From assembly GCF_020907275.1 (NCBI RefSeq), contig NZ_JAJJWI010000002.1, positions 209,432-273,431 on the forward strand: a stretch of DNA of 64,000 nucleotides, read 5' to 3'. The stretch comes from Pontibacter silvestris. GTDB taxonomy: Bacteria > Bacteroidota > Bacteroidia > Cytophagales > Hymenobacteraceae. The position numbers and the translations under genes are program-made. Positions 35,824 to 44,690 of this stretch are shown here, one piece after another; position 1 is the stretch's first letter, and each line of letters begins with the position of its first letter. The notes under the pieces were generated by a model. That model was not told the origin of the DNA, did no database searches, and saw only the letters and a program-made list of their open reading frames with translations.

Positions 35824-36774
35824 ATGAAAAATTACACCTCTGTACACGATGTAGCCGATGTTGCGGCTCTTGTTAACGAAGCTTTAGAAATTAAAAAAGC
35901 ACCTTTTGCCCATAAAGAACTGGGAGCTGGTAAAACATTAGGTTTGATTTTCCTGAACCCAAGTCTCCGTACTCGCCTGAGTACTCAGAAAGCCGCCTTA
36001 AATTTGGGCATGAACGTAATGGTAATGAACCTTGATAAAGAAGGTTGGGCGCTGGAGATACAGGAAGGTGTCGTGATGGATGGAACAACTGTGGAGCACA
36101 TCAAAGAAGCAGCAGCCGTTATGGGGCAATACTGTGATATTCTGGGGCTTCGCTCTTTCCCGAAATTACAAGATAAGGAAGAAGACTATAGTGAAGATAT
36201 CCTGAATAAGTTTATCAAGTACGCTGGTATTCCTATCTTGAGTTTAGAGTCTGCTACCCGTCATCCTTTGCAAAGCCTGGCAGACCTTGTTACCATTACA
36301 GAAAAAGCACCAGCAGGCAAGCGCCCTAAGGTTGTGTTAACCTGGGCGCCCCACGTAAAGGCTTTGCCGCAAGCTGTTCCAAATTCTTTTGCTGAATGGA
36401 TGTGTAAAGCAGATGTTGATTTCGTGATCACTCATCCGGAGGGCTACGAATTAGAAGGCAGCTTTACTGATGGCGCTACCATAGAATATGACCAGGATAA
36501 AGCTTTGGCAGAAGCAGACTTTGTGTACGTTAAAAACTGGTCAAGCTTTCAGGACTATGGTAAAGTGCTGAGTGATGGTAAAGGATGGATGATGACGCCA
36601 GAAAAGCTTAAAGTAACCAATGATGCTAAGGTAATGCACTGCCTGCCAGTGCGTCGTGGCTTAGAATTGAGCAATGAAATACTGGATAGCCCTAGCTCTA
36701 TAGTTATAGAAGAGGCGGGAAATCGTGTATATGCAGCTCAAGCCGTTCTGAAGCAGATGTTGGAAAGCCTTTGA
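35824..36774 (+). CDS. argF': N-acylornithine carbamoyltransferase (N-succinyl- or N-acetylornithine type)
   Basis: The enzyme transfers carbamoyl phosphate to an N-acylated ornithine. The 316 residues resemble the Bacteroides N-succinylornithine transcarbamylase: SLRTRLSTQKAALNLGMNV, ESATRHPLQSLADL, VVLTWAPHVKALPQAVPNSF and VMHCLPVRRG. It lacks the usual STRTR of ornithine enzymes. Position 90, which separates succinyl (Pro) from acetyl (Glu) enzymes, is Val here (MDGTTVEHIKEA). Identity as an acylornithine enzyme is firm; the acyl group is not. A 141-bp gap precedes it. Confidence 0.9.
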   Translation: MKNYTSVHDVADVAALVNEALEIKKAPFAHKELGAGKTLGLIFLNPSLRTRLSTQKAALNLGMNVMVMNLDKEGWALEIQEGVVMDGTTVEHIKEAAAVMGQYCDILGLRSFPKLQDKEEDYSEDILNKFIKYAGIPILSLESATRHPLQSLADLVTITEKAPAGKRPKVVLTWAPHVKALPQAVPNSFAEWMCKADVDFVITHPEGYELEGSFTDGATIEYDQDKALAEADFVYVKNWSSFQDYGKVLSDGKGWMMTPEKLKVTNDAKVMHCLPVRRGLELSNEILDSPSSIVIEEAGNRVYAAQAVLKQMLESL

Positions 36775-36897
36775 TTTTAAGGTAAGTTACAAAAGCCTCT
36801 TTTCTTAAGGCGCTCCGTATATTAAATTAAACTTTATATACGAATCCAAAGCGTTACCCAGTATTTTTACAATCACGAATTCTACTTTAAACCCTTC

Positions 36898-37695
36898 ATG
36901 CAAAGCCTACACGTTGTTAAAATCGGCGGGAACATTATAGATGATCCGTTAAAGCTGTACCAGTTTTTAGAAGATTTTTCGGCCTTAGACGGGCTGAAGG
37001 TGTTGGTACACGGAGGGGGCAAAATAGCATCTGCAATAGGACAGCAATTAGGTATAGAACCTAAAATGATGAACGGACGCCGCATCACCGATGAAGAAAC
37101 GCTTCGGATAGTAACGATGGTGTATGGTGGCCTGGTGAATAAAAATGTGGTGGCCCAGCTGCAGGCATTCGGCTGTGATTCGATTGGTTTAACAGGTGCT
37201 GATGCCAACATAATACAAGCTACAAAGCGACCTGTTGGAGAAATTAACTATGGTTTTGCAGGAGATATCAAAGGTCCTGAAAGTATAAACACTGCCATTT
37301 TAACTGCTTTCCTACAAAATAGTTTAACACCTGTACTAGCACCGCTTACGCACAATGGACAAGGCACCATGTTAAATACGAATGCTGATACCATAGCTTC
37401 TTCCATTGCAGTTGCTTTAGCTCAGAATTTTGATGTACATTTAATGTACTGCTTTGAGAAGAAAGGCGTGCTTAGAGATGTGAATGATGATGCTTCTGTG
37501 ATTTCCAGTGTATCAAAAGAAGAGTATGCGCAACTGAAAGAGGAGGGAATTATAGCAGCAGGCATGATTCCTAAACTGGATAATGCGATGAAAGCCATTC
37601 AGGAAGGCGTTCAATCGGTTTACATCTGTCATGCAGATGATGTACTCGAGATTGTAAAGCATAAAGCAGCTTTAGGGACAAAACTATATACTTAA
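36898..37695 (+). CDS. argB: N-acylglutamate kinase
   Basis: ArgB phosphorylates the acylated glutamate. The 265-residue amino-acid kinase has HVVKIGGNIIDD, VLVHGGGKIASAIGQQLG, GRRITDEETL, GLTGADANI, LNTNADTIASSIA and AAGMIPKLDNAMKAI. Length and motifs are normal. It lies 25 bp before proC. Confidence 0.94.
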   Translation: MQSLHVVKIGGNIIDDPLKLYQFLEDFSALDGLKVLVHGGGKIASAIGQQLGIEPKMMNGRRITDEETLRIVTMVYGGLVNKNVVAQLQAFGCDSIGLTGADANIIQATKRPVGEINYGFAGDIKGPESINTAILTAFLQNSLTPVLAPLTHNGQGTMLNTNADTIASSIAVALAQNFDVHLMYCFEKKGVLRDVNDDASVISSVSKEEYAQLKEEGIIAAGMIPKLDNAMKAIQEGVQSVYICHADDVLEIVKHKAALGTKLYT

Positions 37696-37720
37696 CAAGT
37701 TTATTAAATACAAAGGGCAT

Positions 37721-38542
37721 ATGAATATACATAGCAAACGAATTGCTGTTTTAGGTGGAGGTAACATGGGTGCCTTATTAGCCAAAGGCCTAGTGGCATC
37801 AGGTAATTATGCTCCTGAACATATAACTGTTACCCGCCGAAATATTCGTTTGCTGGATGCACTGGCGAAAGATGGTTTTCATGTGACAGATAACAACAAA
37901 GTCGCTGTAGCCAGTTCAGAGATTATTGTGATAACTGTTTTGCCGCAGCAGTTAAACAAAATGCTGGACACCATCAAAGATGATGTTGATCCTGAGAAGC
38001 ATTTGATTGTTTCTATTGTATCTGGTGTTTCAGGCCACGACATTACCTCAAGAATCGGTAAAGAAGTACAGGTAGTACGTGCCATGCCCAATACTGCCAT
38101 AGCAGTTAGGGAATCAATGACTTGTATAGCAACCGGCAACGCTTCAAAAGCAAATATGGAGCTGGTTAAGCAGTTATTTGACACAGTTGGCGAAACCATT
38201 GAAATTCATGAGGAACTGATAACCTCTGCTACGGCTCTTTGTGCCTGCGGTATTGCTTTCTTTCTGCGCTCTATTCGGGCCGCTTCACAGGGTGGTACTG
38301 AAATAGGCTTTCATGCGGCTGAAGCTTTGCATATGGCTGCTCAGACAGCCAAAGGTGCTGCTTCTTTGCTGTTGACACAGAAAACTCACCCTGAAAATGA
38401 AATTGATAAAGTTACTTCTCCAAAAGGTTGTACGATTGCTGGTTTAAATGAAATGGAGCATTTTGGCTTCAGTTCAGCTCTCATCAAAGGCATTATCATG
38501 TCTGCAAACAAAGCAGGAGGGCTTTATACGGAAGATAAATAA
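37721..38542 (+). CDS. proC: Pyrroline-5-carboxylate reductase
   Basis: ProC makes proline from pyrroline-5-carboxylate. The 273 residues have the NAD(P) fold RIAVLGGGNMGALLAKGL, VVRAMPNTAIAVRESMT, and the C-terminal ETIEIHEELITSATALCACG and SPKGCTIAGLNEME. A proline gene within an arginine cluster joins the two glutamate-derived pathways. This arrangement recurs in the phylum. Confidence 0.94.
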   Translation: MNIHSKRIAVLGGGNMGALLAKGLVASGNYAPEHITVTRRNIRLLDALAKDGFHVTDNNKVAVASSEIIVITVLPQQLNKMLDTIKDDVDPEKHLIVSIVSGVSGHDITSRIGKEVQVVRAMPNTAIAVRESMTCIATGNASKANMELVKQLFDTVGETIEIHEELITSATALCACGIAFFLRSIRAASQGGTEIGFHAAEALHMAAQTAKGAASLLLTQKTHPENEIDKVTSPKGCTIAGLNEMEHFGFSSALIKGIIMSANKAGGLYTEDK

Positions 38543-38600
38543 ACTTGCAGCAATCCATATACAGTTGAACTCTAGCTGCTATTTTTGATATTCTTAATTA

Positions 38601-39701
38601 ATGCAAAATTTCACATCTTCAGCTATTACTAAGCAAAACCTATTTGACAAACTTTATAAGGAAGCTTTAGGCTTACTAAAGCAGCTTATTAGTACCGAAT
38701 CTCTTAGTCGGCAAGAAGATGGTACTGCTAAAATAATCTTTGATTTCATGCAGCGGCATAGTGTGGATGTTCAGCGTAAGGGGAATAATATTTGGGCTTT
38801 CAATAAATACTTTAACTCCAACCTGCCTACTGTATTACTCAACTCGCATCATGATACTGTCCGGCCAAACCCAAGTTGGACAATAAACCCCTTTAAGCCA
38901 TTGGTGAAGGACGGGAAACTATATGGCTTAGGGAGTAACGATGCCGGAGGCTGCCTTATATCTCTTATTGCGACTTTTCTTTACTTTTACAATCAGCAGA
39001 ATTTAAAATATAATATAGTTATTGCTGCCACGGCTGAGGAAGAAGTTTCAGGCACAGGTGGTATTGAGAATATACTGCAGGAGTTGGGAAAGATTGATTT
39101 TGCTATTGTGGGGGAACCAACACAGATGCATCTGGCTGTGGCAGAGAAAGGACTGCTTGTACTGGATTGCGTGGCACATGGTAAAACAGGACATGCAGCG
39201 AGAGAGGAGGGGCTTAATGCCATATACGAAGCCCTGCCTGATATAGCCTGGTTCCGTAACTACCAGTTTGAAAATATATCAGAGACGCTTGGGCCGATTA
39301 AAATGACTGTAACAGTAATAGAAGCCGGTAAACAGCATAATGTCGTACCGGATACCTGTAAATTTACTGTTGATGTACGTGTAACAGATGCTTATACACT
39401 GGAAGAAGTGCTGGAAACGGTGCGAAAGCATGTGAAAGCGGAAGTGTCGCCTCGTTCGGTTCGCCTGCAGCCCTCCAGTATTTCTTTGAGTCATCCGATT
39501 GTGCAGGCAGGTTTAAGTTTAGGCAGAACAAGCTATGGTTCTCCCACAACATCAGACCAGGCTTTATTACCAGTTCCTTCTCTTAAACTTGGTCCTGGCG
39601 ACTCTGCCCGTTCTCATACAGCTGATGAGTTTATTTATCTCGATGAACTACAGGAGGGAGTTAGTCTGTATGTACAGATGCTTGAAAAAATAGTTCTTTA
39701 G
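38601..39701 (+). CDS. argE: M20 deacylase, N-acylornithine/N-acylcitrulline deacylase
   Basis: The 366-residue metallopeptidase-fold enzyme removes the acyl group late in the pathway. Visible are VLLNSHHDTVRP (metal His and Asp), GLGSNDAGGCLISLIA, the catalytic AATAEEEVSGTGG, FAIVGEPTQMHLAVAEKG and GKTGHAA of the dimerisation domain. With an acylornithine carbamoyltransferase upstream, the substrate is expected to be N-acylcitrulline. Confidence 0.92.
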   Translation: MQNFTSSAITKQNLFDKLYKEALGLLKQLISTESLSRQEDGTAKIIFDFMQRHSVDVQRKGNNIWAFNKYFNSNLPTVLLNSHHDTVRPNPSWTINPFKPLVKDGKLYGLGSNDAGGCLISLIATFLYFYNQQNLKYNIVIAATAEEEVSGTGGIENILQELGKIDFAIVGEPTQMHLAVAEKGLLVLDCVAHGKTGHAAREEGLNAIYEALPDIAWFRNYQFENISETLGPIKMTVTVIEAGKQHNVVPDTCKFTVDVRVTDAYTLEEVLETVRKHVKAEVSPRSVRLQPSSISLSHPIVQAGLSLGRTSYGSPTTSDQALLPVPSLKLGPGDSARSHTADEFIYLDELQEGVSLYVQMLEKIVL

Positions 39702-39833
39702 AATATTAAAGAACATAGGAATAAAGGCTGTTCTTATGTTTTATATGAAATGTTAGATAAGAATTAAATAATTCACTTTAATCTAATCAGCTTTATTCTT
39801 TTAAATTAACAGGTTATTCAATAATACAGTAAG

Positions 39834-41168
39834 ATGAAACTCTGGCAAAAACAGACACAGGTACTGGAGGAAATAGAACGCTTTACAGTTGGAAAAGACC
39901 GTGAACTAGACCTCGAACTGGCCCCTTTTGATATACTAGGTTCTCTGGCACACACCCAAATGCTGGCACAGGTAGGCCTTCTGGATAAGGAGGACCTACA
40001 TACAGTGAAACGGGAGTTAAAGCAACTATATAAAGAAGTAGCTGAAGGTGCTTTCACTATTGAAGATGGCGTGGAAGATGTGCATTCGCAGGTAGAGCTG
40101 TTATTGACACGAAGAGTAGGTGATGCAGGAAAAAAGATTCATAGTGGACGCTCACGCAATGATCAGGTTTTAGTGGATCTTAAACTGTTCTTGCGTCACA
40201 AATTACGTGAAGTGGTTGTACAGGTAGAAGAGCTGTTTAGTACGCTGCAAATATTAAGCGAAGAACATAAGGATAAGCTATTACCGGGCTATACACATCT
40301 GCAGGTAGCGATGCCATCTTCTTTTGGTTTATGGTTTGGTGCTTATGCCGAAAGTTTAGTAGATGACCTGCTATTGGTACAGGCTGCTTACCGCATCAGC
40401 AATAAAAACCCATTGGGTTCTGCCGCTGGCTATGGGTCCTCATTCCCTCTAAACCGGCAGCTGACAACAGACCTGTTAGGGTTTGACAGCCTGAACTATA
40501 ATGTAGTGTATGCGCAAATGGGCCGTGGCAAAACAGAACGGACAGTTGCAACTGCACTTGCTGCTGTGGCCGCCACTGTGGCCCGAATGGCCATGGATTT
40601 ATGCCTTTACATGAGCCAGAACTTTGCTTTTGTCACTCTACCGGAAGAGCTGACTACTGGCTCCAGCATTATGCCGCATAAAAAGAACCCTGACGTGTTT
40701 GAACTGATGCGCGGTAAGTGCAATCGCCTGCAGGCATTACCGAACGAGGTTGCTTTACTAATGACAAACCTGCCTTCCGGTTATCATCGGGAAATGCAAA
40801 TACTGAAGGAGAACCTATTTCCTGCATTTACGGAGTTGCAAAACTGTCTGCAAATGGCAACTTATATGCTGCCGCGGCTGCAGTTAAGGGCAGACATCAT
40901 GAAAGATGAGAAGTATAAATATGCTTTTAGTGTAGAAGTGGTGAATAACGAAGTACTACGGGGAGTTCCTTTCCGAGATGCTTACAAAAATATTGGAGAA
41001 GCTATAGCGGAGGGCTCTTTTGAAGCACCAGCCTCTGTAAATCATACTCATGAGGGCAGTATAGGCAATTTATGTACCGATCAGGTAAAAGAACAGATGC
41101 AGCGTGTGCTGCAGGAGTTTGATTTCCATAAAGTAGATAATGCTGTCATGCAGTTGCTTGAAAACTGA
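39834..41168 (+). CDS. argH: Argininosuccinate lyase
   Basis: ArgH releases arginine and fumarate from argininosuccinate. The 444 residues include VEDVHSQVE, KIHSGRSRNDQV, LPGYTHLQVAMP, LGSAAGYGSSFPLNR and the superfamily signature GSSIMPHKKNPDVFELMRGK. It is the last gene of the arginine cluster, 132 bp after argE. Confidence 0.96.
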   Translation: MKLWQKQTQVLEEIERFTVGKDRELDLELAPFDILGSLAHTQMLAQVGLLDKEDLHTVKRELKQLYKEVAEGAFTIEDGVEDVHSQVELLLTRRVGDAGKKIHSGRSRNDQVLVDLKLFLRHKLREVVVQVEELFSTLQILSEEHKDKLLPGYTHLQVAMPSSFGLWFGAYAESLVDDLLLVQAAYRISNKNPLGSAAGYGSSFPLNRQLTTDLLGFDSLNYNVVYAQMGRGKTERTVATALAAVAATVARMAMDLCLYMSQNFAFVTLPEELTTGSSIMPHKKNPDVFELMRGKCNRLQALPNEVALLMTNLPSGYHREMQILKENLFPAFTELQNCLQMATYMLPRLQLRADIMKDEKYKYAFSVEVVNNEVLRGVPFRDAYKNIGEAIAEGSFEAPASVNHTHEGSIGNLCTDQVKEQMQRVLQEFDFHKVDNAVMQLLEN

Positions 41169-41190
41169 TATAATTTTTTTTGCTTTTTAC

Positions 41191-41224
41191 AAAAGCCTCA
41201 CTTTGACATGTGGGGTTTTTGTTA
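41191..41224 (+). terminator. Terminator after argH
   Basis: AAAAGCCTCAC (41191-41201) can pair with GTGGGGTTTT (41210-41219), with one bulge and a G-U pair, leading into T residues. It is weaker than the others here but correctly placed. Confidence 0.6.
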
Positions 41225-41431
41225 TACTGAGTGTATAGATGATTCTTGTAAGGCACCAACCTTATGGAATACTAACTAAGGTTAATGCGATTTTTATCTT
41301 GTAAAATTTACTAGTACAAGAAATACATTTAAGGTATAAAGGGCACGTCTTATATAATAAAAGCTAATAATTCTTTGCCCTGTAATTCCAACATAGATAC
41401 ACACACAGCAGACTACTCCACCTGTGGCCCT

Positions 41432-41671
41432 ATGAACCTGCACGCGGTTTATCAGTATTTTAATTTAAGTATTGCTGATAGGATTCCTGCTTACCTGCGA
41501 CACAAATCTAATACTGATGAATATACAGGTTTCGAGGTGGAAGTTAACCAAGCATTTGTACTACAGAAACATGATGCATGGCAACAATTAAAAAAAACAT
41601 CAATGTTTCATTATCCTGTTTGTTGTCTTATTATAATGCAGAAATGGATGATAAAGGTAAAAACCTTTTAA
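41432..41671 (+). CDS. Doubtful small ORF of unknown function
   Basis: This 79-residue frame (starting MNLHAVYQYFNLSIADRIPA) lies between argH and the Pmp3-type lipoprotein. A TTG-started version begins at 41375. No family is recognised, the C-terminal third has unusual composition (CCLIIMQKWM), and no convincing upstream signal is seen. It may be a remnant or chance. The rest of the gap (41225-41833) holds nothing I can name. Confidence 0.2.
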   Translation: MNLHAVYQYFNLSIADRIPAYLRHKSNTDEYTGFEVEVNQAFVLQKHDAWQQLKKTSMFHYPVCCLIIMQKWMIKVKTF

Positions 41672-41833
41672 AAAAATAGGTCTAAAAATTTAAACCAAAA
41701 CACAGTGATTGTAGTATTGTATCAAATATGAATATTAGTTCATATTAATTTTTAAGCATGCTGCAACAGAAGTTTAAGGGGAGGATGGCTTAAATATTTT
41801 ACAAAATGTTTTATTTAAATCACTTTAAAAACT

Positions 41834-42430
41834 ATGGGAATTAAAAGTTTACTGAAACTGGTAGTGGCACTGGTTGTTGGGCAATTAATGTTTGCTTGTA
41901 ATTCAGCAAAGTATTATGAGTTTACTCCAAACAAAGCAGGAGCTTATAATACTATAAAGCAAAAGCCTGCTCCTGAACAAGAAGAGCGTGTGGCACCTGA
42001 AATAGCTGTTGCTGTGGAGAAAGATGTTTTAGTTGCAGATGTTGAGCCAGTTTTAGAGGCTAGCGTAGCATCAACACCAGCTTACTCAAATGAGTCAACT
42101 GCTTCAGTTACCGCTCCTGAGGTAATCACAAAAGAAGAAGCCAACATAACAGAAGCGAAAGCTATAGCAATGGCCAAAGAGCGACTATCTAACATGACCA
42201 GAGCAGAAAAGAAGGCCATGAAGAAAGAGATTAAAGATGTTATCAAATACCAATCAGGTAGCTCCAGAACATCTGTAGTGGAAATTATCCTGGCTATTAT
42301 TTTACCACCGCTTGCTGTATTCCTGCACGATGGCATTGGAACATCTTTCTGGATTAACATTATTCTGACACTATTATTCTTCTTGCCAGGTATTATACAT
42401 GCCTTGTTAGTAGTAACTGATACCATTTAA
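41834..42430 (+). CDS. Lipoprotein with C-terminal YqaE/Pmp3 membrane module
   Basis: The 198-residue protein has a lipoprotein signal (FACNS, Cys22), a long disordered Ala/Glu/Val-rich linker (~40-110), a Lys-rich helix (~115-140), and a C-terminal Pmp3-like pair of membrane helices. That module begins VVEIILAIILPPLAVFLHDG and continues through FWINIILTLLFFLPGI. Pmp3 proteins influence membrane potential or ion leakage under stress. The combination of lipid anchor and two membrane helices is a variant seen in this phylum. It ends at a strong terminator. Confidence 0.8.
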   Translation: MGIKSLLKLVVALVVGQLMFACNSAKYYEFTPNKAGAYNTIKQKPAPEQEERVAPEIAVAVEKDVLVADVEPVLEASVASTPAYSNESTASVTAPEVITKEEANITEAKAIAMAKERLSNMTRAEKKAMKKEIKDVIKYQSGSSRTSVVEIILAIILPPLAVFLHDGIGTSFWINIILTLLFFLPGIIHALLVVTDTI

Positions 42431-42450
42431 CATCAGAAATAAAATCCTTT

Positions 42451-42489
42451 AATAATAAAACCTTCACCTAAAGTGAAGGTTTTATTATT
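42451..42489. terminator. Terminator after the Pmp3-type lipoprotein
   Basis: AATAATAAAACCTTCAC (42451-42467) and GTGAAGGTTTTATTATT (42473-42489) form a perfect 17-bp stem around CTAAA. The A/T-rich base lets it serve both strands. Confidence 0.88.
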
Positions 42490-42954
42490 ATTTACCATAT
42501 GTTACCTTATTTAAAGTGACCATACTGTCTTGTTGCAATTTATTTCTGTCTTCAAACTTTATCATATTACCTTTTTCCTCAGTGTCACCATATAATCCGA
42601 TAAAGCTATTCCTTTTTTTAAGAAAGACACCTCTCGTACCGATTGAACTCCTTCCGACATTAAGCTATAATTTGCCCATAGTGTATCTCCTGTCATTTCA
42701 CCTTGAAGGGAACCATAATTTTTATCTCTCTCATTCAGGTGATATGTTAGATTACCTGTAACTTCTCGATTTTCATCTATAGTTATATAAAGTAAAATAC
42801 TGTCTTTCTTCTGTATGTAAGCATAACACTGTGGCGCAACAGTTTCACTGGCTACAATAGAGTTAGTTGGTCTATCTAAAGTTTACTTGGGACTATTATC
42901 ACAGGAGATTAAAACACTCAAAAGGCCGGGCAGTACATAAAGTTTATGAGGCAT
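42488..42954 (-). pseudogene. Disrupted small lipoprotein gene (in-frame stop plus frameshift)
   Basis: On the minus strand an ATG at 42954 opens a lipoprotein signal, MPHKLYVLPGLLSVLISCDN. It is interrupted by TAA at codon 24 (42883-42885). The same frame continues for ~90 codons with ordinary protein character (CYAYIQKKDSILLYITID, GEMTGDTLWANYSLMSEG, VQSVREVSFLKK). At a run of seven A (42613-42619) the frame shifts, and sense resumes with FIGLYGDTEEKGNMIKF to a stop at 42488. The pattern resembles a common small Bacteroidota lipoprotein of unknown function. Two independent lesions argue for a true pseudogene. Confidence 0.8.
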
Positions 42955-43040
42955 AGCTGGTTTAGTTATCTTGTGAATGAATTAAATAAATTCATAAAAC
43001 TGCACTTGGAGCAATTTCGTAATAGCATAACTAACATCTA

Positions 43041-44024
43041 TTAAACATACCACACATCACCAGGAGACACATTTAGATGGATATTATCTCCCTCAGAAAT
43101 ATTGCATTCTACTGTCTTAACTCTTACAACAGCCTCTGATATAGAGACTGTAAGCTCGTAATAGCTGCCAAAGAAGGTTATTTTTGTAACTGTTCCTGTA
43201 ATAGCTTCACTGTCTTTTTCTATTATTTTAAAACTCTCCGGGCGAACAAGTATTTTCTTTCCGTTCTCTTTTATTCCTGCTAAGCGGGAATAAATTTCTG
43301 TGTTTGCAGCACCTATTAAATTGTAGCTGCCAAACAGAGCAGCGGTATATTCATTAACGGGTTGCCTGTAAATTTGCTCAGGCTTTCCCACTTGAAGAAT
43401 TTTCCCATCCTTTAGAACAATGATTTCATTTGCCCAGGAAAGAGTGTCTAGCGGATCATGTGAGATAAGGGTACAGGTTATTCCAAGACTTTCTCCTATA
43501 TCATAAATTACAGATTTCAGAATATCCTTATGACCTGAGTCAAGGTTCGAGTATGGTTCATCGAGCAACAAAAGCCTAGGCCATGTGGTAAGTAGGCGGG
43601 CCAGGGCAATACGCTGCCTTTCACCGCCAGACAACTCATCTGTTCTTCTTTTAAGTAAATGCTTAATCCTGCAGACTTCATACAAGGTATCTGCTTCTTC
43701 GCCTGATAGTGTGTTGGCATATTTCAGTACTTGCTCCACCCGCAGGAACTGAGGCAACTCAAACTGTTGGGACAAATAGGCTATTTCCGGGTGCCCTGCC
43801 ACTAACCTTTCTGCCGGACCTTTTACTCTTTCATCATCAAAAAGCACTTCGCCTGTATCCGGTTGCATCAACCCTGCAATTGTTTTTAGCAAGGTGCTTT
43901 TGCCTGAGCCTGTTTCTCCTGAAATAGCTATTTTTTGAAACTCTTGTTGGGTAAAGCTGATGTCATTTAAGACAAATCCTCTATCTTCCTGTACACAGAT
44001 TCCTGATACATATAATAAACTCAT
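43041..44024 (-). CDS. Orphan ABC transporter ATPase with TOBE-like C-terminus
   Basis: The 327-residue protein is an ABC ATPase: Walker A GETGSGKSTLLKT (36-48), Q-loop AYLSQQFELPQ, signature ELSGGERQRIALARLL, Walker B LLLLDEPYSNLD and switch ISHD. Residues ~235-327 look like the TOBE domain of importer ATPases (ILVRPESFKII and ITGTVTKITFFGSYYEL). Such proteins drive uptake of molybdate, sulfate, iron or polyamines. No permease or binding protein lies nearby, so the partner must be elsewhere or lost. It lies between two pseudogenes. Confidence 0.85.
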   Translation of the reverse strand: MSLLYVSGICVQEDRGFVLNDISFTQQEFQKIAISGETGSGKSTLLKTIAGLMQPDTGEVLFDDERVKGPAERLVAGHPEIAYLSQQFELPQFLRVEQVLKYANTLSGEEADTLYEVCRIKHLLKRRTDELSGGERQRIALARLLTTWPRLLLLDEPYSNLDSGHKDILKSVIYDIGESLGITCTLISHDPLDTLSWANEIIVLKDGKILQVGKPEQIYRQPVNEYTAALFGSYNLIGAANTEIYSRLAGIKENGKKILVRPESFKIIEKDSEAITGTVTKITFFGSYYELTVSISEAVVRVKTVECNISEGDNIHLNVSPGDVWYV

Positions 44025-44370
44025 ATATAACTTTAAGAGGTAATTCCTTTATGTGAAGATTCTAAGTTTACCAACATCTTACTTAAAATAAAGTGACAGA
44101 CGAAACAAGCTTTGGAAAAAGAAGTCTAAAGTGATTCCGACAAAACATTAATAAGCAAGAGGTATAGCACAAGGTCAAATGTACAGGATAGGTGTTAGGA
44201 TTCCCACTTTTAATATATAGAAGTTAAAGCGTAGATAACCTGGAGGGTTGTATATGAGCGAATTGATTGTATGCCAGATGGGAGCTTTTGCATTGAAATT
44301 GAATCAAATGTATATTTTTAAGTAACACTTTAAAAGCATTGGTTTTCTTTTTAACTTCAAGTAAGCTTCA

Positions 44371-44690
44371 TCATATCTCTGAAAATGGAATATCCACGAT
44401 ATCATATAAATGCCAGTTCTTGTAATCGAAATGCCACCATTCATTAGTTAACACCTTGAATCCTTGCGCTTCCATTTTGGTGCGAAGCAGGTCCGCGTCT
44501 GGCGCTGTTCTTCGGTGCCACCAGTATAGGTGCTATAGGAGTGTTCACTCATTTCATTATAAGCACCAGTCATTTGGGCTTCTTTTACCTGTTGTCAATT
44601 AATATAAACTTAAACCAACAGCACAGCCACGGGTTGTGCTTGGAGCTCGTCTTGGGATAGGATGATAAGGGAGAGGTGAAATAGTAAAGT
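44371..44690 (-). pseudogene. Remnant of a D-Ala-D-Ala dipeptidase (VanX/DdpX, peptidase M15D)
   Basis: The minus strand preserves the C-terminal half of a VanX-type dipeptidase in several frames. In order: SYPKTSSKHN, then RGCAVGLSLY (the zinc-binding SxHxxGxAVD region, with the Asp changed to Gly), a stop, AQMTGAYNEMSEHSYSTY, a frameshift near 44498, then LLRTKMEAQGFKVLTNEWWH followed by FDY and the natural stop at 44371. The N-terminal ~100 residues are missing. At least two frameshifts and one stop make it non-functional. The remaining gap (44025-44370 and 44691-44990) shows nothing else. Confidence 0.85.

Noticed and set aside
42516-42761. Plus-strand 81-residue ORF
   Set aside because: It is the antisense shadow of the lipoprotein pseudogene on the other strand, and its Leu/Phe/Ser-rich composition is that of a shadow.
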